A stretch of DNA of 64,000 bases from JALZAQ01 sp038253885 (GTDB lineage: Bacteria > Gemmatimonadota > Gemmatimonadetes > Gemmatimonadales > Gemmatimonadaceae): positions 1-64,000 of the forward strand of contig JBBSGP010000015.1 of NCBI GenBank assembly GCA_038253885.1, given 5' to 3'. Below, one piece after another: positions 59,037 through 64,000 of the stretch (the stretch's first letter is position 1; every line of letters starts with the position of its first letter). The notes below the pieces were generated by a model. It was not told the origin of the DNA. It was given only the letters and a program-made list of their open reading frames with translations, and searched no databases. The position numbers and the translations under genes were made by a program.

Positions 59037-59899
59037 GTGTCGTTCTCCCAGCGATAGAATCCCTGGCCGCTCTTCCGGCCCAACCGGCCGTCGGCGACCA
59101 TGCGGCGTAGCAGGTCGGGCGGTCGATAGCGCTCCTCGCGCAGTGTCTCGTGCAGGTGCTCGGCGATCGCGAGCCGGACATCGAGACCCACGACGTCGGT
59201 CAAACGGAGCGGGCCCATGGGATGATTGTAGCCCAGCTCCATCGCGCGGTCGATGTCCTCGGCGGTTGCGACACCCTGCTCCAACATCCGTATCGCCTCC
59301 AGTCCGAGCACGACGCCGAGCCGGCTCGTGGCGAACCCCGGGGTGTCCCTCACCACGATCGGAGTCTTGGCGAGACTCGTCGCGAAGGCTCGCCCGCGCT
59401 CGAGCGACGCGTCCGATGTCTGCTCGCCCCTCACGAGCTCCACCAATCGCATGACGGGCACCGGATTGAAGAAGTGCATTCCGAGCAACCGCGACGGATC
59501 GCGGAGACGCGCTCCGATGGCCGAGATCGACAGGGACGAGGTGTTGCTGCCGAGCAGCACGCCCGGCATCGCGAGCGACTCCACCTCTGCGAACAGACCC
59601 TGCTTGAGCTCGAGCTGCTCGGGGACCGCCTCGATGACGATATCCGCCGTGCCCACACTGTCGGTAAGGGAAGGGGGGTGGGTCAGACGGCGCAGCGCCG
59701 CATCGCGGAGATCGGCGGTGCTCTTGCCTCGTTCGATCGCCTTCTCGAATGCGCTCCGGATTCGCTGGACGCCGCGCTCGAGCGTCGCTGGGTCGCTGTC
59801 GACGAGCGAAACGGAGTAGCCGGCGGCCAGCGACACATACGCGATGCCGTGGCCCATCGTGCCGGCACCCACGACCGTCACGCGGTGGTCCGCGCTCAT
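59033..59899 (-). CDS. 3-hydroxyacyl-CoA dehydrogenase (PaaH/Hbd-like)
   Basis: The 288-residue NAD-dependent enzyme has the Rossmann motif GAGTMGHGIAY, EAVPEQLELKQ, SNTSSLSIS, catalytic His in GMHFFNPVPVMRLVELV, and the C-terminal domain with LGYNHPMGPLRLTDVVGLD and GRKSGQGFYRW. It would oxidise 3-hydroxyadipyl-CoA or similar substrates to the 3-oxoacyl-CoA used by the thiolase in the same operon. It overlaps both neighbours by 4 bases (ATGA). Confidence 0.94.
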   Translation of the reverse strand: MSADHRVTVVGAGTMGHGIAYVSLAAGYSVSLVDSDPATLERGVQRIRSAFEKAIERGKSTADLRDAALRRLTHPPSLTDSVGTADIVIEAVPEQLELKQGLFAEVESLAMPGVLLGSNTSSLSISAIGARLRDPSRLLGMHFFNPVPVMRLVELVRGEQTSDASLERGRAFATSLAKTPIVVRDTPGFATSRLGVVLGLEAIRMLEQGVATAEDIDRAMELGYNHPMGPLRLTDVVGLDVRLAIAEHLHETLREERYRPPDLLRRMVADGRLGRKSGQGFYRWENDT

Positions 59900-60621
59900 G
59901 TCACCTTGTCACGGGTGAGGGCGCGGCGGATCGACGGCAGGTCGTCGCTACAGAGAGCATCCACCCGCAGTGCGGCGAGGCGGGCCGCGTCGGCCGGGTC
60001 GTTCACCGTCCACGCGATCACCCTGCCGCCGACCGCATGGACCCGATCCACGGTGGCGCGGTCCACGACTCCCCGTTCGGGCCAGAAGTCGGTGGCGCCC
60101 ACAGCGGCGAGCTCGGTTCCGGGGTCGGCGACAGCGTGTTCGGCCAGAATGCCACAGCGGAGCGCCGGAGCCATTGTTCTTGCTTGCCTGACGGCCGCGT
60201 GATCGAAGCTGTGGATGGCGCATCGGTGCGGATACCCAGAACCCAGGACGACGTCCACGACGTGCCGCTCGATTCCATGGCCCTTCAGCTCGACGAACAC
60301 TTCGGCTCTGCCGGCCACCGCGTCGAGAACCGACGCGAGCGTCGGAATGCGCTCGCCACCGACGGGGCCGAACCGATCCAACTCCCGCGCCGACAGCTCG
60401 GCGATGGCCGGGCCGGCTGGTCCGGATCCCCGCGGTGCGCCGCTCAGATGAGGATCGTGATGAACCACCACGACACCGTCTCGCGTGGCGTGCACGTCGA
60501 GCTCGATCCCGTCGGCACCCAGCTCCAGCGCCCGGAGAAAGGCCGGCAGACTGTTCTCGGGTCGCTCTCGCGAGGCCCCGCGGTGCGCGATCAGCGCGGG
60601 CAGGGGCGCGGTCCGCGTCAG
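59896..60621 (-). CDS. glycerophosphodiester phosphodiesterase (apparent CTG start)
   Basis: The 241-residue GDPD TIM barrel has the catalytic His13-Arg14 in IAHRGASRERPENS, Glu40 and Asp42 in GIELDVHATRDGV, and His55 in VVHHDPHLSG. It has no signal peptide, so it is cytosolic. No ATG, GTG or TTG lies in frame between the upstream gene's stop and the HRG motif. CTG at 60621 overlaps that stop as CTGA, matching the operon's 4-base pattern. A glycerophosphodiesterase inside a CoA-ester catabolic operon is unexpected; it may act on another phosphodiester or have been captured by chance. Confidence 0.82.
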   Translation of the reverse strand: MTRTAPLPALIAHRGASRERPENSLPAFLRALELGADGIELDVHATRDGVVVVHHDPHLSGAPRGSGPAGPAIAELSARELDRFGPVGGERIPTLASVLDAVAGRAEVFVELKGHGIERHVVDVVLGSGYPHRCAIHSFDHAAVRQARTMAPALRCGILAEHAVADPGTELAAVGATDFWPERGVVDRATVDRVHAVGGRVIAWTVNDPADAARLAALRVDALCSDDLPSIRRALTRDKVT

Positions 60622-61742
60622 CTCACCTGCTCGTTCTTGGAGCGCGGAACGATCCAGTCGCCGTCCTTGAAGATGTCGGCCAGCACGGCTCGATCGGCGG
60701 CGGTGGGCATCATCGATTCGACATATGCCTTGTACTTCTCCCGCTCGATGGGCTCGCCGTCGACAGTGAACGTTTTCCCCTTGTAGATGCCGATGCGACG
60801 ATTGAACCTCACGCTCGGCAGCATCAGCGGTGCCTGATCGGCCGGCACGTGCTGATTGAGGCGATCGATGAGCCCCTGGATCTCCTGGCGGTACAGCTCG
60901 CGCGCCGACTCGTTGAGCGCGCCGACGTCGGCGGGCTGGGGATTCGAGCGCTCGTCGAAGCGGCCTTTGAGCCCCCAGACATAAGCCCACTGCGCCGACG
61001 ACGAATTGTCGGTCCCGAAGAGGTCGTACGCCGTCGAGACCCACTTGTTGAAGTAGCGCTGCATGATCGGCACCGGAATGCGGCCCGCCCTCAGGATGCG
61101 GAGCAAGCCGTTGTTGCCCGTGCCGAGATGGTAGGACTCCTCCTTGAGCATCGGCCGCATCGAGCGGGATAGTGGCGCGAAGCCGGACGTGGACAACATC
61201 TGCAGCTGGTACTTGCCGTCGCGATCGATGAACTGCGTGTACGAGAAGAAGTCGAGCCAGTTCTCCACGGCCTCGTTGAACGAGCCCAGGAGCCGCTCGT
61301 GCTCGTCGGCTCGCCGCTGCAGCAGCTTCTCGGCCTCCCGCTTCCCCTCATCGCCGAAGTGAGTGACGAGCAGGTAGGACATCTGCCAGCCGTGCCGCAT
61401 CTCCTCGGCCATGACCCGGTAGATGGAGAGCAGGTCAGCGCTGTTTGGCGCGGTCGCGAGGAGCGATCGCTGCTGCTCCACCGAGGCAAACTCCGTGTCA
61501 CCCTGAAAGATGATGAGGTTTTGCAAGGCATCGCGGATGCGCTGATCAGGTATGTGCATCAGCGTGGGCCACTTCCGCTGCCCTTTGTAGTGACCGAACT
61601 CCACTTCGTGCTCCTCGAGATCACCGAGCTTCACTTCGAACTTGTAGTCCTTCAGCTCCTTCGCCTGCAGACCGATATCGTCCTGCCACACTTTGAACAG
61701 GTCGATCCAGTCATCGAAGTTGCCGATCTTGGTCAACGCCAT
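60618..61742 (-). CDS. BoxB/PaaA-family di-iron monooxygenase-like protein
   Basis: The 374-residue ferritin-like protein belongs to the PaaA/PaaC/BoxB superfamily. Two ExxH pairs are visible: Glu114/His117 in EEMRHGW and Glu202/His205 in EESYHLG, with FQGDTEFASVEQQ before and IDRDGKYQLQM between them. Wording such as QGDTE-ASVEQQ, FTDRDGKFQL-type and SSNAATFYSSGLKGRF-type segments resembles BoxB of the benzoyl-CoA epoxidase more than PaaA. It is about 100 residues shorter than BoxB. A reductase partner (BoxA or PaaE) is not in the window but may lie beyond 64000. The predicted reaction is epoxidation of an aromatic CoA ester. Confidence 0.85.
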   Translation of the reverse strand: MALTKIGNFDDWIDLFKVWQDDIGLQAKELKDYKFEVKLGDLEEHEVEFGHYKGQRKWPTLMHIPDQRIRDALQNLIIFQGDTEFASVEQQRSLLATAPNSADLLSIYRVMAEEMRHGWQMSYLLVTHFGDEGKREAEKLLQRRADEHERLLGSFNEAVENWLDFFSYTQFIDRDGKYQLQMLSTSGFAPLSRSMRPMLKEESYHLGTGNNGLLRILRAGRIPVPIMQRYFNKWVSTAYDLFGTDNSSSAQWAYVWGLKGRFDERSNPQPADVGALNESARELYRQEIQGLIDRLNQHVPADQAPLMLPSVRFNRRIGIYKGKTFTVDGEPIEREKYKAYVESMMPTAADRAVLADIFKDGDWIVPRSKNEQVS

Positions 61743-61745
61743 GAG

Positions 61746-62555
61746 TCATCCCTCGGCTGAAAGCCCGTCGTGCGTAAACGTCGGCGTTCTCTTCTCGACG
61801 AACGCGGTGATTCCTTCCGTCGCATCGCCGCTGCGAAAGCAGCGGAGCTGTGCGTCCAGCTCGTAATCGAGCATCTCCGGCAGCGACCGCCCTGGCGACT
61901 CGTACACGGCGCGTTTCGCCAGCGCGAGCGCAAGGGCTGGCTTCCGGACCAGCTCGCCAGCGAGTTGGGCGGTGGCTCCCGCCAGCTCGGCCGCCGCGAC
62001 GACGCGGTTGAAGAGTCCGAGCCGGAGGCATTCGGCCGCATCGATCACATCGGCGAGCCAGAAGAGCTCGAGAGCCTTGGCCGGGCCGACGAGCCGCGGG
62101 AGGAAGTAGGTGCCCCCCCAATCGGGATGCAGGCCGATCCGGTTGAAGGTCTGACCGATTCTCGCGGTATCGCTCGCGATGCGGATGTCGCAGGACAGGG
62201 CGAGGTTGGCCCCCCCGCCGGCGGCGACACCGTTTATGCTGCCGATGACCGGCTTCGAGGAGCTCCGGATCCTGGTCACGACATGGCGTCCGGCCTCGAT
62301 CAGCGCCGTCATCGCTTCGAGATCTCGGCGCTGGACGAGCTCGGCGAGATACCCCACATCGGCGCCAGCGCAGAAGCCGCGTCCCGCACCGGTGATGACG
62401 ATCACCCGAACCGCCGGGTCCGCGTCCAGCTCAGCCAGCGCGTCGGCGACCTCTTGCCGCATCCGGCCCGCGAACGCGTTGAGCTTCTCCGGCCGGTTCA
62501 GGGTGAGCGTGCCGACCCCGGCGCCGACGGAGAGCAGCACGTGCTCGTAGGTCAC
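61746..62555 (-). CDS. enoyl-CoA hydratase/isomerase (PaaG-like)
   Basis: The GTG at 62555 (VTYEHVLLSVGAGVGTLTLNR) gives 269 residues and overlaps the thiolase stop as GTGA. It resembles PaaG, the 1,2-epoxyphenylacetyl-CoA isomerase: GAGRGFCAGADVGYL, NGVAAGGGANLALSCDI without the hydratase glutamate, and LHPDWGGTYFLPRLVG with the aspartate that PaaG uses (LIPDCGGT in E. coli, from memory). It would convert a ring epoxide CoA to its oxepin form, or isomerise unsaturated CoA products. It ends three bases before the BoxB-like gene. Confidence 0.87.
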   Translation of the reverse strand: MTYEHVLLSVGAGVGTLTLNRPEKLNAFAGRMRQEVADALAELDADPAVRVIVITGAGRGFCAGADVGYLAELVQRRDLEAMTALIEAGRHVVTRIRSSSKPVIGSINGVAAGGGANLALSCDIRIASDTARIGQTFNRIGLHPDWGGTYFLPRLVGPAKALELFWLADVIDAAECLRLGLFNRVVAAAELAGATAQLAGELVRKPALALALAKRAVYESPGRSLPEMLDYELDAQLRCFRSGDATEGITAFVEKRTPTFTHDGLSAEG

Positions 62556-63760
62556 GCGGCCTCCGATCGCTCGATGATCGTGGCGATGCCCTGGCCGACA
62601 CCGATGCACATGGTCGCGAGCCCGTACCGCGCTCGGCGCCGCTTCAGCTCGTGAGCCAGCGTGGCGATGATGCGCGATCCCGACGCTCCAAGCGGATGCC
62701 CGAGAGATATCGCCCCTCCGTTGACGTTGACGCGCGCGGGGTCCATCCCGAGCTCGCGAATGCAGGCGATCGCCTGTGCCGCGAACGCTTCGTTGAGCTC
62801 GACGACATCGATGTCGGCCATCCGGAGGCCGGCGCGCTGGAGCGCGCGGCGGGTTGCGGGAATGGGACCGAGCCCCATCACTTCGGGTGAGACGCCGGCT
62901 ACCGCCGACGCGACGACCCGGGCGAGCGGCGTCAGACCGGCTTCGCGCGCAGCGCTGTCGGACATGATCAGGGCCGCTGCCGCGCCATCGTTGATACCGC
63001 TCGATGAACCGGCGGTCACGGTTCCGCCCTCGCGGCGGAAAGCCGGTATCATGCGGCCGAGCTGGTCGAGCGTGATCTCGGGTCGCGGATGCTCGTCCCG
63101 CGTCATGAGCGACTCGACGCCAGTCCGGTCGCGCACCGGCACGGCGACCAGCTCATCGGCGAACCGGTCCGCAGCCAAGGCGCAGGCGGTGCGGCTCTGG
63201 CTCTCGAGCGCGAATGCATCCTGCTCATCCCGGCTGATGCCCAGACGGTCTGCTATCTCTTCGGCCGTCTCGCCAAGAGAGATCGTCCATTCGGACGGCA
63301 TACGAGGGTTCACGAACCGCCACCCGACGGTGGTGTCGGTCATCGCCGGCGCGGCGCGTGAGAACGCCTCGTCAGGCTTGAGCATCACCCAGGGCGCCCG
63401 GGACATGCTCTCGACTCCGCCGGCGATGAAGCATTCACCCTCTCCCGACCGGATCGCCTGCGCGGCGCTGACGATCGCCTGGAGTCCTGAGCCGCAGAGA
63501 CGATTCACCGTCTGCCCCGGAACGGCGACCGGAAGTCCGGCGAGCAGCAGGGCCATCCGGGCGATGTTGCGATTGTCTTCCCCCGCCTGGTTCGCGCATC
63601 CGAAGATCACATCCTCGATGCTCTCCGGGGCGATGCCGGTCCGCTCGAGAAGGCCCCTGATCGCCACCGCTGCCAGATCGTCGGGTCGGACCCTCGACAG
63701 CTGTCCGGCGTGACGCCCGATGGGCGTGCGCACCGCGTCCACGATCACCGGCTCGATCAC
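62552..63760 (-). CDS. acyl-CoA thiolase (PaaJ/PcaF-like, 3-oxoadipyl-CoA thiolase)
   Basis: The GTG at 63760 (VIEPVIVDAVRTPIGRHAG) gives 402 residues and overlaps the aldehyde dehydrogenase stop as GTGA; an ATG five codons upstream is possible. Catalytic residues: Cys in VNRLCGSGLQ, His in ISLGHPLGASG, Cys in MCIGVGQG. The wording GCANQAGEDNRNIARMALLLAGLP and VGWRFVNPRM is typical of PcaF/PaaJ beta-ketoadipyl-CoA thiolases, which yield succinyl-CoA and acetyl-CoA. This assigns the operon to a route ending at 3-oxoadipyl-CoA. Confidence 0.92.
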   Translation of the reverse strand: MIEPVIVDAVRTPIGRHAGQLSRVRPDDLAAVAIRGLLERTGIAPESIEDVIFGCANQAGEDNRNIARMALLLAGLPVAVPGQTVNRLCGSGLQAIVSAAQAIRSGEGECFIAGGVESMSRAPWVMLKPDEAFSRAAPAMTDTTVGWRFVNPRMPSEWTISLGETAEEIADRLGISRDEQDAFALESQSRTACALAADRFADELVAVPVRDRTGVESLMTRDEHPRPEITLDQLGRMIPAFRREGGTVTAGSSSGINDGAAAALIMSDSAAREAGLTPLARVVASAVAGVSPEVMGLGPIPATRRALQRAGLRMADIDVVELNEAFAAQAIACIRELGMDPARVNVNGGAISLGHPLGASGSRIIATLAHELKRRRARYGLATMCIGVGQGIATIIERSEAA

Positions 63761-64000
63761 GACAGATCCACCCATACCGATTTGATCTGGGTGTAGCCGT
63801 CGATCGCGTACATCCCCAGCTCGCGCCCGAAGCCTGACTGCTTGTACCCTCCGAACGGGGCGGCCGCGTCGTACATGTTATAGCTGTTGATCCAGACTGT
63901 CCCCGCCTTGACCGCTCTCGCGGTGCGCAGGGCCTTCTTGATGTCGCGCGTCCAGATGCCGGCGGCGAGACCGTAGATTGTCGCGTTCGCCAGCTCGACG
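63757..64000 (-). CDS. aldehyde dehydrogenase, C-terminal part (partial)
   Basis: About 80 C-terminal residues are in the window: YGLAAGIWTRDIKKALRTAR, GTVWINSYNMYDAAAPFGG, YKQSGFGRELG, and the end YTQIKSVWVDLS. This is the NAD(P)-dependent ALDH family of the betaine/phenylacetaldehyde type. The N-terminal and catalytic regions lie beyond 64000. Its stop overlaps the thiolase start as GTGA, so it is in the same operon. It could oxidise a ring-opened semialdehyde (BoxD/PaaZ role) or phenylacetaldehyde. Confidence 0.88.
   Translation of the reverse strand, partial: VELANATIYGLAAGIWTRDIKKALRTARAVKAGTVWINSYNMYDAAAPFGGYKQSGFGRELGMYAIDGYTQIKSVWVDLS

Noticed and set aside
58258..59181. Long N-terminal extension of the COG2159-type hydrolase
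   Set aside because: The added region is a shadow of the enoyl-CoA hydratase gene on the same strand in another frame; the GTG at 58257 in a GTGA overlap fits the operon.
1..64000. Mobile elements, CRISPR arrays, tRNA or rRNA genes, prophage
   Set aside because: No transposase, integrase, repeat-spacer array or RNA-gene-like sequence was seen on either strand; composition is uniform.

Overview
This window is gene-dense, GC-rich bacterial chromosome with no sign of phage, plasmid, insertion sequence, CRISPR, rRNA or tRNA. Gene content points to a diderm: an outer-membrane beta-barrel protein, several lipoproteins and secreted peptidases, a short primary-type sigma factor without region 1.1, and a PgpH-type c-di-AMP phosphodiesterase. 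Together with the very high GC and the gene style, this suggests Gemmatimonadota or a close FCB-type relative. The lineage is inferred, not proven. Genes are packed into long operons. I count 28 junctions where start and stop overlap by exactly four bases (11 ATGA, 15 GTGA, and 2 that appear to be CTGA).

Layout. 1-5246 (minus): truA, a transaldolase-like gene lacking its Schiff-base lysine, an HtrA lipoprotein protease, purB and purC, all joined by 4-base overlaps. 5373-15129 (plus): a tryptophan cluster interleaved with signalling genes: GAF protein, trpD, [lexA on the minus strand], trpC, trpF, trpB, a HEAT-repeat protein, an HD-GYP protein, trpA. 15142-20593: an RqcH-like NFACT gene (minus) diverges from folK-panB-panC, a GlmU-like pseudoenzyme, yqeK and a LytR_C protein. 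20522-22509 (minus): a beta-barrel protein and rlmN. 22616-32658 (plus): ptsN-like, aspS, phoH, pgpH, ybeY, two CorC-like proteins and a UbiB-like kinase.

32722-41055 (plus): a B12-dependent acyl-CoA module: MeaB chaperone, a mutase large subunit with isobutyryl-CoA mutase rather than methylmalonyl-CoA mutase signature residues, a SAM methyltransferase, the B12-binding subunit, an MCC/geranyl-CoA carboxylase-type beta subunit, AtuA split into two genes, an enoyl-CoA hydratase and a 54-residue membrane protein. 41185-48097: sigma factor, U32 peptidase, RecQ, acyl-CoA dehydrogenase. 48098-53746: a 484-base leader with a strong hairpin, RNase E/G, a TonB_C lipoprotein, an M1 peptidase, rplU, rpmA and a coiled-coil protein. 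53879-54424: a DinB gene broken by one in-frame stop, then a bidirectional terminator.

54506-64000 (minus): two secreted amidohydrolases (one without its metal-binding HxH), then an aromatic/acyl-CoA catabolic operon read from the right edge: aldehyde dehydrogenase (partial), PaaJ/PcaF-like thiolase, PaaG-like isomerase, a BoxB-like di-iron protein, a glycerophosphodiesterase, 3-hydroxyacyl-CoA dehydrogenase, enoyl-CoA hydratase and a COG2159-type hydrolase.

The strongest points for follow-up are: two tandem 11-bp-period direct repeats over the lexA promoter; the F/Q signature of the mutase and the pathway around it; the lysine-to-glutamine change in the transaldolase; the BoxB-like hybrid operon; two apparent CTG starts; the rne leader; and the single-stop DinB gene. 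No search could be run here; all family calls rest on motif recognition.
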